In this document: piece after piece, positions 21,611 through 29,773 of the stretch
How positions within the stretch are numbered: the first letter of the stretch is position 1
How the letters are laid out: each line of letters starts with the position of its first letter
NCBI RefSeq assembly: GCF_029690065.1
Contig: NZ_CP121463.1
Location: 744,001 to 808,000, forward strand
Reading direction: 5' to 3'
DNA from: Arthrobacter sp. Y-9
Lineage (GTDB): Bacteria > Actinomycetota > Actinomycetes > Actinomycetales > Micrococcaceae
Length of the DNA stretch: 64,000 bases
Notes under the pieces: model-generated
The model's input: only the letters and a program-made list of their open reading frames with translations
What the model was told of the DNA's origin: nothing
The model's database searches: none
Position numbers and translations under genes: made by a program

Positions 21611-21829
21611 CGTACGCCGAGCTCTGCTGGCGAATCAGGGTGTGAAGCATGACAGCAGAGGCGGGGGAACCACTTTCGGCGGCCTGGATCAGGTCGCCTT
21701 GGGGTGAAGCCCGCGGCGGTGCAGGGAACTTTTCAGATGCGGTTCGCGCCGATTCTCTGGATTCCCGTGTGCCTCCGCAGGCCGGGCAGCTGACTCTCAG
21801 GCCCGAATCCGACAGCTAACTTCGAAGGC
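21611..21829 (+). promoter_or_regulatory. c-di-AMP riboswitch (ydaO/yuaA type) before the M23 peptidase
   Basis: The class signature is present in order: CGCCGAGCTCTGCTGG, its partner CAGCAGAGGCGGGGGAACCA, TTGGGGTGAAGCCC, and CCGAATCCGACAGCTAAC close to the gene. ydaO riboswitches generally turn genes off when c-di-AMP is high. In actinobacteria they commonly precede secreted wall hydrolases, as here. A TATAGT hexamer at 21569-21574 could be the -10 element. Confidence 0.92.
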
Positions 21830-21850
21830 GCTATGAGAGGGAATGCATAC

Positions 21851-22672
21851 GTGAGCAATGACAAGCTGCGCGGACGTCGTCGCGCGAGTGGACCGGCCGC
21901 CCAGGCCGGTGGTCCCGCGCGGACCGTCCTTCCTGCCACGCCTCGTAAGGCGAAGCGGAAGGGTCCTCTGCAGCAGATCGCCGATCTGGCAGTGAAGAGC
22001 GGCGCGATCCACAAGGGTGGTCTCGCGCTCGCGGCAGGCGGCCTCGCCCTGACCGTGGCGTTCCCTGCCAGCACCGGCCCTCTGGCCGAAGCTGCAGGCC
22101 GCGACGGCGCGCAGACCACCGCCAGCATCACCGCCACTGGCGCCGTTCAGGCTCCCGTCACCGCCTCCACCGGGGCGAAGATCTCCTTCAGCCGCACCTC
22201 GGCCACCAGCCGCCAGGACCCTGATGCGCGCCTCAAGGCGCTCATGAGCGCTCAGTCCGGCAAGGTGACCCCTGCCACCGCGAAGGGCTCCCTCGGATCC
22301 CCGCTGGCCTCCCTGACCGAGGCGTCGCCGTTCGGCTGGCGCATCAACCCGCTCGGCGGCCCGTCCGACTTCCACAGCGGCGAGGACTTCGTGGCCCAGT
22401 GCGGCACTCAGGTCATGGCTGCCGCGGCCGGCAAGGTCGTGTTCGCCGGCTGGGTGGACACCGGCGGCGGAAACCGCGTCGTGGTCGATCACGGCAATGG
22501 TCTCGAGACCACCTACAACCACCTGAGCTCCTTCACCGTGCAGCCCGGACAGACCGTCCAGCGGGGCGACGTGGTGGCGCTCAGTGGCACCACCGGCGCC
22601 TCCACCGGCTGCCACCTCCATTTTGAAGTGATGGTCAACGGCCAGGTCGTCGACCCGTCCGGATGGCTCTGA
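21851..22672 (+). CDS. Secreted M23 (LytM-type) peptidase
   Basis: A 273-residue predicted secreted zinc endopeptidase that would cut peptidoglycan peptides. The N-terminus is strongly basic, a hydrophobic segment lies at about 55-80 (GGLALAAGGLALTVAFP), and the M23 domain spans about 155-273 with metal ligands in FHSGEDF and HLHFEV. GTG 21851 follows GAGAGGG at a good distance. The in-frame ATG 21833 sits at the riboswitch edge and is less likely. The long basic leader before the hydrophobic segment is odd for a signal peptide; membrane anchoring is possible. Confidence 0.88.
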   Translation: MSNDKLRGRRRASGPAAQAGGPARTVLPATPRKAKRKGPLQQIADLAVKSGAIHKGGLALAAGGLALTVAFPASTGPLAEAAGRDGAQTTASITATGAVQAPVTASTGAKISFSRTSATSRQDPDARLKALMSAQSGKVTPATAKGSLGSPLASLTEASPFGWRINPLGGPSDFHSGEDFVAQCGTQVMAAAAGKVVFAGWVDTGGGNRVVVDHGNGLETTYNHLSSFTVQPGQTVQRGDVVALSGTTGASTGCHLHFEVMVNGQVVDPSGWL

Positions 22673-22713
22673 GAGCCATCTCTCGGTCTCGCGGTATGTT
22701 CCGTAACCTTAAC

Positions 22714-22742
22714 GTGACATTCTGCCGGGACTCCTGTAATTT
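22714..22742 (+). promoter_or_regulatory. Likely promoter of the NlpC/P60 gene
   Basis: GTGACA (22714-22719), 17-bp spacer, TAATTT (22737-22742), in the gap after the M23 gene and about 40 bp before the second riboswitch. It suggests separate transcription of the two hydrolases. Confidence 0.45.
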
Positions 22743-22784
22743 ATAGATCGCGCCTCCTCGCAAGAGGGGGAGCCCTGGGTTGGA

Positions 22785-22955
22785 TTGCCGAGCTCTGCCA
22801 CCAACCGAGGTCCGTTCGTAACTACTTCGTCTGGCAGAGGCGGGGGAACCAATTTTGGCCTTGCGTGCAAGGCCTTGGGGTTAAGTCGTCAGATCGCGCA
22901 AGCGACGGACGGCCGGATGGCTCCCATCCGAATCCGACAGCTCACCTCGTAGGCA
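22785..22955 (+). promoter_or_regulatory. Second c-di-AMP riboswitch (ydaO/yuaA type) before NlpC/P60
   Basis: Same signature as the copy 1.2 kb upstream: TGCCGAGCTCTGCCA, CTGGCAGAGGCGGGGGAACC, CTTGGGGTTAAG, and CCGAATCCGACAGCTCACC just before the gene. The conserved blocks match the first copy while the variable stems differ, so it is an independent aptamer. Confidence 0.93.
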
Positions 22956-22972
22956 TCGGGAGAGGCTTTTCC

Positions 22973-23764
22973 TTGTCTTTTGGCACTACCTCTGCGCGCC
23001 ATCGCGCTAAGCAGGCATCCACCACTTCGCTTCTTGAAATCTCCAAGGCCGTTTCGTCGAACGCCGGATCCATGGGCCGTCAGGCCGCAGTGATCGCAGC
23101 GGCTTCGGGCCTGGTGCTCACCAGCGGCATCGCCGCCAACGCCGCTGAGACCAGCGTGCAGCGCGATTCCTCCGCAGCCACCACCCTCGAGGTCAAGGCT
23201 GCTCCGAAGGCCGTCGCCGCATCCTCCACCGCCAAGCTCAGCTTCGTCCGCACCGCGGTCAAGACCGAGCCGGCTCCGGTCGTCGAGGCCCCCGTCGTCG
23301 AGGCTCAGTCCAACACTGAGACCCAGACCGTCCCGGTCGCCGACAACACCGCGAACACCAACACCCAGGTCACCGGTTCGAACGTCGCCGCCGCCACCCC
23401 GGCTCCGAAGACGATCAACACCGCTTCCGCCTCGGGCAAGGGCGCCGCTATCGCCGCTGCCGCGCTGGCTCAGCTCGGTGTCAACCAGGACTGCACCGCT
23501 CTGGTGTCGAACTCTCTGCGTGCCGTGGGCATCAACTTCCACGACTGGCCCGCCGGTTACCTTTCCCTGGGCCGCACGGTGTCCGCCGCTGAGGCTCAGC
23601 CCGGCGACGTCATCTACTACGCCGACGGTGGCATCGGTGTGCCTCACGTGGCCGTTTACATCGGCAACGGCCAGGCCGTGCACGGCGGCTTCCTCGGCTA
23701 CACCACCAAGGTGTACGACGCGTTCGTCGGCTCCGGCCCCGTCTTCATCCGCGTGGGTGGCTAA
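22973..23764 (+). CDS. Secreted NlpC/P60 peptidoglycan hydrolase
   Basis: A 263-residue predicted secreted cysteine peptidase. TTG 22973 has GGAGAGG seven bases upstream; longer in-frame starts would lie in the riboswitch. A long basic leader precedes a hydrophobic segment (AAVIAAASGLVLTSGIAANA) ending at an AxA cleavage site near residue 61. A Val/Glu/Thr/Asn-rich linker follows, then the NlpC/P60 domain (about 160-263) with catalytic Cys in NQDCTALVSNSL and His in PHVAVYIGNGQAVHGG. Resuscitation or cell-separation hydrolases of this type occur next to c-di-AMP switches in other actinobacteria. Confidence 0.92.
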   Translation: MSFGTTSARHRAKQASTTSLLEISKAVSSNAGSMGRQAAVIAAASGLVLTSGIAANAAETSVQRDSSAATTLEVKAAPKAVAASSTAKLSFVRTAVKTEPAPVVEAPVVEAQSNTETQTVPVADNTANTNTQVTGSNVAAATPAPKTINTASASGKGAAIAAAALAQLGVNQDCTALVSNSLRAVGINFHDWPAGYLSLGRTVSAAEAQPGDVIYYADGGIGVPHVAVYIGNGQAVHGGFLGYTTKVYDAFVGSGPVFIRVGG

Positions 23765-23806
23765 GACCACGGTCTGAACCACCAGCCTCTCCCGCTGGAG
23801 ATTGTC

Positions 23807-23837
23807 AGAAGGACCCCGCCTGTGGCGGGGTCCTTCT
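23807..23837 (+). terminator. Terminator after NlpC/P60
   Basis: A 14-bp perfect stem AGAAGGACCCCGCC with its complement and a TGT loop, ending in TCCTTCTGTC. Confidence 0.9.
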
Positions 23838-24030
23838 GTCGTTGAGGCGTCAGCTGTCGGACGCCCCAACGAGGGGTGAATTTTTCGCACGACACGTCCG
23901 CAATATGGTCCAGGGCATCGCGCACGCGCCCGGGCGTGTTTAGGCTGGTTACGTCGATCCATAGCCCGGACACGCCGGGGGCAGCCGGCCCTCGTGCCCC
24001 TGCCGGGTGCGGCCGTGAAGAGGTATGTGC

Positions 24031-24531
24031 ATGCGCACTCTCGTTCTGAATGCTGGATATGAACCGCTCGCGGTGGTCACCTTCCGCCGGGCGCTGGTCC
24101 TCGTGCTGGCCGGAAAGGCCAGCGTGGTCTCGGAGGGCGGCGAACCCGTCGTCGGCCCTCGGGAAGTCCTGGGCCGGCCCTCGGTGATCCTGCTGAACCG
24201 CTACATCAGACCACGGCACAACGTGGTCTCGACGGTCAGCAGGAGAGGAGTCCTGCGCCGTGACGGGCATCGCTGCGGATACTGCGGCAAGGCCGCCCAC
24301 ACCATCGACCACATCCTGCCGCGGTCGCGCGGCGGTCGGGACTCCTGGGAGAACCTCGTGGCGTGCTGCCTGAAGTGCAACAACACCAAAGGGGACCACA
24401 CACCGTCGGAGATGGGCTGGCACCTGAGATTCAGTCCGCGCCCGCCCGTGGGAACCATGTGGCAGATCAAAGAGCTGGAGAAGCCCACTCCCGAGTGGAG
24501 CGCCTACCTCCCTGCCGAGGACGCCGCCTGA
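24031..24531 (+). CDS. HNH endonuclease family protein
   Basis: A 166-residue protein of a family common in actinobacteria and cyanobacteria. The N-terminal half opens MRTLVLNAGYEPLAVV. The HNH motif lies at about 88-130: zinc-binding CGYC and CLKCNN around TIDHILPRSRGGRDSWENLVACC. ATG 24031 is preferred over 24025 because GAAGAGG lies seven bases away. It is probably a structure-specific or repair-associated nuclease; the substrate is unknown and no mobile-element gene adjoins it. Confidence 0.9.
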   Translation: MRTLVLNAGYEPLAVVTFRRALVLVLAGKASVVSEGGEPVVGPREVLGRPSVILLNRYIRPRHNVVSTVSRRGVLRRDGHRCGYCGKAAHTIDHILPRSRGGRDSWENLVACCLKCNNTKGDHTPSEMGWHLRFSPRPPVGTMWQIKELEKPTPEWSAYLPAEDAA

Positions 24532-24877
24532 GCCGTCCGCTCCCTGCCTGCCGGCGGGTCACTGTGCCGTGAGTCGTGGCGGCTTTCGGCGTGCCCGGTT
24601 CATCGTCCTGGTCCAGGTTGAGAACGGCGACACGACCCGTGGGGGACCGGCGCGCCTCCGGCTCCCGTTCTAGGCTGGAGTGTCCAGCCTTTGGGGCCGG
24701 GTGGCGAAAGCGACGACGAACAGGGAGGCACGGACCGATGTCACGGATCCAGCGGAGTGCCGCGGCGATGTCCCGCCGCCTTTTCCCGAACGGGTTTGCC
24801 CAGAGCCGAGTTGCCCCGGGCCGGGTTGCCCCGGACCAGGTTTCTCTGAGCCGGCTCGGCCCTGGAACAGGCCGGTC
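24532..24877. repeat. Gene-free gap with four 15-bp degenerate repeats
   Basis: No credible gene was seen on either strand. At 24791-24850 four 15-bp units in tandem share a CCGGGTTGCCCCGGG-like pattern, the two central units nearly identical and the outer ones degraded. They end 27 bp before the MoeA-like start and keep its frame open, encoding PGPG-type repeats if translated. Confidence 0.5.
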
Positions 24878-26287
24878 ATGACGGAGCGTGACGAGAGCCG
24901 CGCGGTGCGTCTGAACTGGGACGAGGCGCGGGCCCTGCTGCAGGATCGGGTGGAGGCCCTGCCCGCGGTGCACGTCCCTCTGGCGCAGGCGGTCGGACTC
25001 CTTGCGGCCGAAGACGTCTTCGCGGAGGATGAACTTCCGTCCGGGCCCCGTGCGGCGCTCGACGGCTGGGCCGTCAATGGCACCCCTCCCTGGGTCATCG
25101 CGGAGCCGGGTGACCGGCTCGCGGGGCGTCAGAGCAGCCGGGTTGAGAAGGGCCGGCCGCTGCCGCCCGGTGGCAAGGGGGTGCTGGCGCTCCACGACGC
25201 CCGGGTGGCGCTCGATGAGGAGGGGCTCGCCGTCGTCGAGCGTGCGCCGGGCGCCCGTCCCGGAGCGCCCCGCAATGGCGAGAACATCACTCCGTCCGGC
25301 CAGGGACTCACCACCGGTGCGCCGCTGCTGGCCCGCGGCGCGGTCCTCGACCCCCTGCGTCTGGCCTTGCTGGCCGGGGCAGGCTTCGACACGGTCGCTG
25401 CGGTGCCGAAGCCGCGGGTCCAGGTGATCCAGTCCGGACGCCTCGTGACGCAGGGCCGCCCCGGCTGGGGAGAGGACCGCGATGCGCTGGGGCCGGTCCT
25501 CGCTCCGCTGCTGGACGCCTGGGGTGTGTTGGTCGAGAACAGGGTCCGCATCGCCGGCACGGCGGCTGAGTGGCGTGCGGCGCTGGAGGAGGACGCCGAC
25601 GGCGCGGCGGCGCCCGTCGACGTGGTCGTGACGGTCGGTGGGACCGGAGCGGGCGAGGCGGACCACCTGCGTGAAGCGCTGGAGGCGCTGGGTGTGGAGT
25701 ACGTGGTGGACGGTGTGTCCTGCGACCCGCTGCAGACCGCTGTGGCCGGGGTGCTGCCGGACGGGCGCCATGTCCTAGGTCTGCCGGGCACACCCGCCGA
25801 GGCCCTGGCCGCTCTGGCGCTGCTCGGGGAGCCGCTGTTTGCCGCTCTGGGACGCCGTGAGGTCCGGGCGTTCCGTCCCGTGCCCTCCGGCCGTGCCGTG
25901 GAGGCTGAGCTCCGCCCCACGCGGCTGCTGCCCGGCCATACGGTCTTCGGGATGGCTTCCCCGTGCGGGCCTCGCTACGGCCTGGCCGAGTGGGCCGATG
26001 CCGAGCTGCTGCTCGTGGTCCCGCCCCATGGCGTCCGGATGGGGGATGAGCTGATGGCTCTCCCTCTGCCGTGGAAGGACGGCGAGTGGGGCACGGGCGC
26101 CCCGAAGCCGACGAAGCCGACCAGGCCGGGGGCTTCGCCGTCGTCGCGTGCCGACGCCGCCTCACCCGACGGCAAGCGTGCTCCCAAAGCCGCAAGGAAC
26201 TCGGGGCCGATCGACTGGGCGGCCCAGGACTGGGACTCGCTCAGAACCCCGCCGGGGCCGGAGAGCAGCGGCCCCGACGGGTCCTGA
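24878..26287 (+). CDS. Diverged MoeA-like molybdopterin molybdenumtransferase
   Basis: A 469-residue protein with MoeA architecture. The N-terminal domain has PLAQAVGLLAAEDVFA and ALDGWAVNG in place of the usual SAMDGYAV. The MPT-binding-like domain contains VVVTVGGTGAGEADH where MoeA has GGTSVGDYD, and LPGTPAEALAAL where MoeA has LPGNPVSA. The DGxA aspartate survives, but the catalytic GGTSxGxxD region is altered. The final 75 residues are a Pro/Lys/Ser-rich tail. No other molybdenum cofactor gene is nearby. It may be a reduced or repurposed MoeA. ATG 24878 is the first reasonable start; the frame is open further upstream. Confidence 0.75.
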   Translation: MTERDESRAVRLNWDEARALLQDRVEALPAVHVPLAQAVGLLAAEDVFAEDELPSGPRAALDGWAVNGTPPWVIAEPGDRLAGRQSSRVEKGRPLPPGGKGVLALHDARVALDEEGLAVVERAPGARPGAPRNGENITPSGQGLTTGAPLLARGAVLDPLRLALLAGAGFDTVAAVPKPRVQVIQSGRLVTQGRPGWGEDRDALGPVLAPLLDAWGVLVENRVRIAGTAAEWRAALEEDADGAAAPVDVVVTVGGTGAGEADHLREALEALGVEYVVDGVSCDPLQTAVAGVLPDGRHVLGLPGTPAEALAALALLGEPLFAALGRREVRAFRPVPSGRAVEAELRPTRLLPGHTVFGMASPCGPRYGLAEWADAELLLVVPPHGVRMGDELMALPLPWKDGEWGTGAPKPTKPTRPGASPSSRADAASPDGKRAPKAARNSGPIDWAAQDWDSLRTPPGPESSGPDGS

Positions 26288-26318
26288 CCCGGCGCCCTCC
26301 AGCCGGACGCGCCAGTCG

Positions 26319-27071
26319 TTACTTCGCTTCGCCCTCGAAGAGCGCCTTGTGGGCGAACCCTGCGATCAAGCCACCGGCGATCGGCGCCACGATCGAAGCC
26401 CAGAGCTGTGCCAGCGCGGCCGGGCCTCCGTAGACGGCGGTGGCGATGGAGCGGGCCGGGTTGAAGGATCCGTTGGTGACGGGGATGGCCAGAAGGGCGA
26501 TGACTACCAGCGTGAGCCCGATGGCCAGGGGCGCCAGTCTGCCCGCACCTCGCTTGCCGGTGACGGCGAGGATGACCGTGACGAACAGCGCGGTCGCGAC
26601 GATCTCGGCGATGAAGAACGACACGGCGTTGTAACCGCCGGGGGACAGCTCGCCCCAGCCGGTGGACGCGAAACCGCCCTGTTGGGCTGCGGAGAGGGCG
26701 CCGTCCTTGCCGCCGGCGAGGATGGCGACGAGCGCGGTGGCTCCGAGGACGGCCCCGGTCACCTGAGCCACGAGGTATCCGGCGACGTCCTTCCAGGCGA
26801 AGCGCCCTGCGGCCGCGAGACCGAGCGTCACAGCCGGGTTGAAGTGGCCGCCGGAGATGGGCCCGAAGGCGAACGCCCCGATGATCACGGACAGACCGAG
26901 TGCTAGGGCGACGCCCAGGAAGCCGACGTTGAGACCGCCCTCGCCGGCGGCGAATCCTGCGGTGAAGAGAGCGGTGCCGATGACACCGAAGACCAGGAAG
27001 AACGTGCCGACGATCTCGGCTCCGAGCTTGGCGGCCACGGAGGGAGCAGCAGTCGTCATTGACTCAGACAT
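26319..27071 (-). CDS. Aquaporin Z-like channel with altered selectivity filter
   Basis: A 250-residue six-helix major intrinsic protein with both NPA loops (GGHFNPAVT and NGSFNPARS). Overall it resembles AqpZ. At the aromatic/arginine filter, E. coli AqpZ residues F43, H174, T183 and R189 align with L58, A192, G201 and R207, so only Arg is kept. A wider pore, perhaps passing glycerol, urea or ammonia, is an inference. GAGGAAAC precedes ATG 27071. The last gene on this side is convergent with the MoeA-like gene. Confidence 0.9.
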   Translation of the reverse strand: MSESMTTAAPSVAAKLGAEIVGTFFLVFGVIGTALFTAGFAAGEGGLNVGFLGVALALGLSVIIGAFAFGPISGGHFNPAVTLGLAAAGRFAWKDVAGYLVAQVTGAVLGATALVAILAGGKDGALSAAQQGGFASTGWGELSPGGYNAVSFFIAEIVATALFVTVILAVTGKRGAGRLAPLAIGLTLVVIALLAIPVTNGSFNPARSIATAVYGGPAALAQLWASIVAPIAGGLIAGFAHKALFEGEAK

Positions 27072-27641
27072 GTTTCCTCTTTCGAATAACTCACAATTAA
27101 GGGTGGATAACATGCCCATGCTAGGGATCGCCGTGGTCTGGACCAATAATCACGAGTGGCCGGCCCTCGTCACGGCTGTAAGCAGGCAGTTGTGACTGTT
27201 CGGGAGTGGGTCATCAGCCCTGACCGGATGTTCCGCGGACAGGGGAGGGGATGTGTCGGAGGCGGGCCTGCGAGGCGGAACACGGCCGGCGGAAACTGAC
27301 GATCTGACGTCAAACAGGTCACAGAGCCGTGCGCAGCGTGACCGGCGGAGGGTTTCGCAGACGTTCCAGCGGCGTGAAGGCGCCGTTAAAAGGCTGAGCG
27401 GTGGCGAACCCCCCGGTTCGCCGCCGCTCATCCCCCCAATGTGTGAGCGCCTCCCCAGACGCCACGATCACACGTTTTCTATTATCCCAGGTTCTGTACA
27501 AAACACATCCGTGATCAGATCACCGTTTGGTAAAGGTTCGCGTACTGACTAGTTCGGCTGCGGGACCTCGGTCAGGGAGCGCGGACGAAGCCCGCCGTCG
27601 AGGCCGGATCCCGGAGCCCCGCTCGGGGACCGGACGGAGCT
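27072..27641. other. Gene-free intergenic region between aquaporin and ABC exporter
   Basis: The first 120 bp are AT-richer and presumably contain the aquaporin promoter on the minus strand. The rest carries no convincing gene on either strand and no repeat beyond short GC palindromes. Confidence 0.5.
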
Positions 27642-27671
27642 TTGCGCCGTCTCTCGCGCCTCTGTTAGAGT
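27642..27671 (+). promoter_or_regulatory. Possible promoter of the ABC exporter
   Basis: TTGCGC (27642-27647), 18-bp spacer, TAGAGT (27666-27671). Transcription would start near 27678, immediately before the hairpin at 27684. Confidence 0.4.
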
Positions 27672-27683
27672 TTCTGCCCGGAG

Positions 27684-27727
27684 CCCGCCGCGCCGGATAC
27701 CCCCCAAGTTCGGAGCGGCGGGTTTTT
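27684..27727 (+). terminator. Terminator-like hairpin in the ABC exporter leader
   Basis: CCCGCCGC pairs with GCGGCGGG across a 23-nt loop and is followed directly by TTTTT. It lies 65 bp before the ABC exporter ATG and just after a possible promoter, so it could attenuate the gene or end a short upstream RNA. Confidence 0.6.
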
Positions 27728-27791
27728 CCCTGTCCCGGAACGGCCTCACCGCGGAACCTGGCCGCCGGATCACGTCCGAGGAGGACAAGCC

Positions 27792-29753
27792 ATGAGTATG
27801 GACCGGGCGGCGATGAGCTCCCTCTACAACCTTTCCCGTGCGCAGGAAGGCCGGCGCCCCTTCTCCCGGGAGACCATCCGGCGCGTGCTGGCGTTCGCCG
27901 TGCCGCACCGCGGGCGTCTGGTCGGCTTCATCCTGCTCTCCGTCGTGGCGGCCTTCCTGGCCGTGGCCACGCCGTTGCTCGCAGGGCAGGTGGTCGATGC
28001 GATCGTGGCCGGCAAGGACGTCGACCTGGTGGTCAGGCTCGCGGTGCTGATCGCGGTGGTCGCCGTGGCCGAAGCCGGGGTCGGGCTGCTGGTCCGGTGG
28101 TTCTCCGCCACGATCGGCGAGGACGTCATCCTGGACCTCCGCACCGCCGTCTTCGACCACGTGCAGCGCATGCCGGTCGCCTTTTTCACCAGGACCCGCA
28201 CGGGCGCCCTCGTCAGCCGACTGAACAATGACGTCGTGGGCGCGCAGGCGGCCTTCGCCGGAACACTGTCCTCGGTGGTCAGCAACCTGGTGTCCCTCAC
28301 GCTGACCCTGGTGGTCATGCTCGACAAATCCTGGCTCGTCACCCTCCTTGCGCTGGTCCTGCTCCCGCTGTTCCTGGTGCCCGCACGGCTCATGGGCGGA
28401 CGACTCGCCGCGCTGCGCCGTGAAGCCGCCGCGCAGAACGCCTCCATGGGCACGCAGATGACGGAGCGCTTCTCGGCGCCCGGCGCCACCCTCATCAAAC
28501 TCTTCGGCCGGCCCGCGGATGAATCACGGGAGTTCGAAGCCCGGGCGCATCGCGTGCGGGACATCGGTGTCCGCACCGCCATGCTGCAGTTCACGTTCGT
28601 CACGAGCCTGACACTCGTCTCGGCGCTCGCGCTGGCCCTCGTCTACGGGGTCGGCGGCTGGCTGGCGCTGCACGGGACGCTGGGAGCGGGCGACGTCGTC
28701 GTGCTGGCGCTGCTGCTCACGCGCCTCTACGTGCCGCTCACCGGCCTCAGCAACGCGCGCGTGGAGATCATGAGCGCGCTCGTGAGCTTCGAGCGGGTCT
28801 TCGAGGTGCTGGACCTCCGGCCCATCATCCGGGAGGTCGAGCAGCCGCGGACGCTGCCCACGGGGGCGCTCGCCGTCGAGTTCAAGGACGTCCGGTTCTC
28901 CTACCCGTCCGCCGAGCAGGTGTCCCTGGCCTCCCTGGAGGACGTCGCGGTGCTGGACTCCCGCGGGGGCGAGGAGGTGCTGCATGGTCTGAGCTTCCGC
29001 GCCGAGCCGGGCCAGACCGTGGCACTGGTCGGGTCGTCGGGCGCCGGCAAGTCCACCGTCGCGCAGCTGCTCGCGCGGCTGTACGACGTCGACTCGGGGG
29101 CGGTGCTGCTGGGCGGCTCCCAGCCGGGCGATGGCGTCGACGTCCGCGAGCTGAGCTTCGACTCCCTGCGCCAGGGCGTCGGCATGGTGACGCAGGACGG
29201 ACACCTGTTCCACGAGACCATCGGCTCGAACCTCCGGCTCCCGCGCCCGGACGCGAGCGATGATGAACTGTGGGACGCGCTCCGCCAGGCCCGGCTCGAG
29301 GACATGGTGCGGTCGCTGCCCGACGGCCTGGACACCGTGGTGGGGGAGCGCGGCTACCGTCTCTCCGGCGGCGAACGCCAGCGCCTGACGATCGCCCGCC
29401 TCCTGGTGGCCGGCCCGCGTGTGGTCATCCTCGACGAAGCGACCGCAGCCCTGGACTCCGCCAACGAAGCCGCGGTGCAGGAGGCGCTCGCAGCGGCGCT
29501 GAGTGGGCGGACCGCCGTCGTGATCGCCCACCGTCTGTCGACCATCCGGGACGCCGACCAGATCCTGGTGGTCGAAGGAGGGCGGATCGTCGAGCGCGGC
29601 ACCCACACCGAGCTGCTCAGCGCCGGCCGACGCTACGCCGAGCTGTACACGACGCAGTTCGCCGAGGCCCACGACGCCCTCCAGGAGGCCGGCCAGGACC
29701 TCGAGCCGGATTCCTCAGAGGGCGGCGAGAGCGGCCGGCCCGCACAGGGCTGA
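27792..29753 (+). CDS. ABC exporter, fused membrane and ATPase domains
   Basis: A 653-residue half-transporter that would work as a dimer. The six-helix membrane domain spans about 30-330 and is followed by an ATPase domain (about 355-610) with Walker A GSSGAGKSTVAQ, Q-loop MVTQDGHLFHE, signature LSGGERQRL, Walker B VVILDEATAALD and H-loop IAHRLSTI. The last 35 residues are acidic. GAGGAGG precedes ATG 27792. The insert SLEDVAVLDSRGGEEVL before Walker A is longer than in most exporters. Substrate unknown; drug or lipid export would be typical. Confidence 0.93.
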   Translation: MSMDRAAMSSLYNLSRAQEGRRPFSRETIRRVLAFAVPHRGRLVGFILLSVVAAFLAVATPLLAGQVVDAIVAGKDVDLVVRLAVLIAVVAVAEAGVGLLVRWFSATIGEDVILDLRTAVFDHVQRMPVAFFTRTRTGALVSRLNNDVVGAQAAFAGTLSSVVSNLVSLTLTLVVMLDKSWLVTLLALVLLPLFLVPARLMGGRLAALRREAAAQNASMGTQMTERFSAPGATLIKLFGRPADESREFEARAHRVRDIGVRTAMLQFTFVTSLTLVSALALALVYGVGGWLALHGTLGAGDVVVLALLLTRLYVPLTGLSNARVEIMSALVSFERVFEVLDLRPIIREVEQPRTLPTGALAVEFKDVRFSYPSAEQVSLASLEDVAVLDSRGGEEVLHGLSFRAEPGQTVALVGSSGAGKSTVAQLLARLYDVDSGAVLLGGSQPGDGVDVRELSFDSLRQGVGMVTQDGHLFHETIGSNLRLPRPDASDDELWDALRQARLEDMVRSLPDGLDTVVGERGYRLSGGERQRLTIARLLVAGPRVVILDEATAALDSANEAAVQEALAAALSGRTAVVIAHRLSTIRDADQILVVEGGRIVERGTHTELLSAGRRYAELYTTQFAEAHDALQEAGQDLEPDSSEGGESGRPAQG

Positions 29754-29773
29754 GCCGCTGAGAGCACCGGGCA

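Noticed and set aside
23936-23954. Second DtxR/IdeR box upstream of the HNH gene
   Set aside because: Only the left part (GTTTAGGCT) fits; the right arm does not match the palindrome.
24680-24877. Upstream extension of the MoeA-like protein
   Set aside because: The frame is open, but it encodes low-complexity repeat peptide without family similarity, and the conserved domain begins right after ATG 24878.
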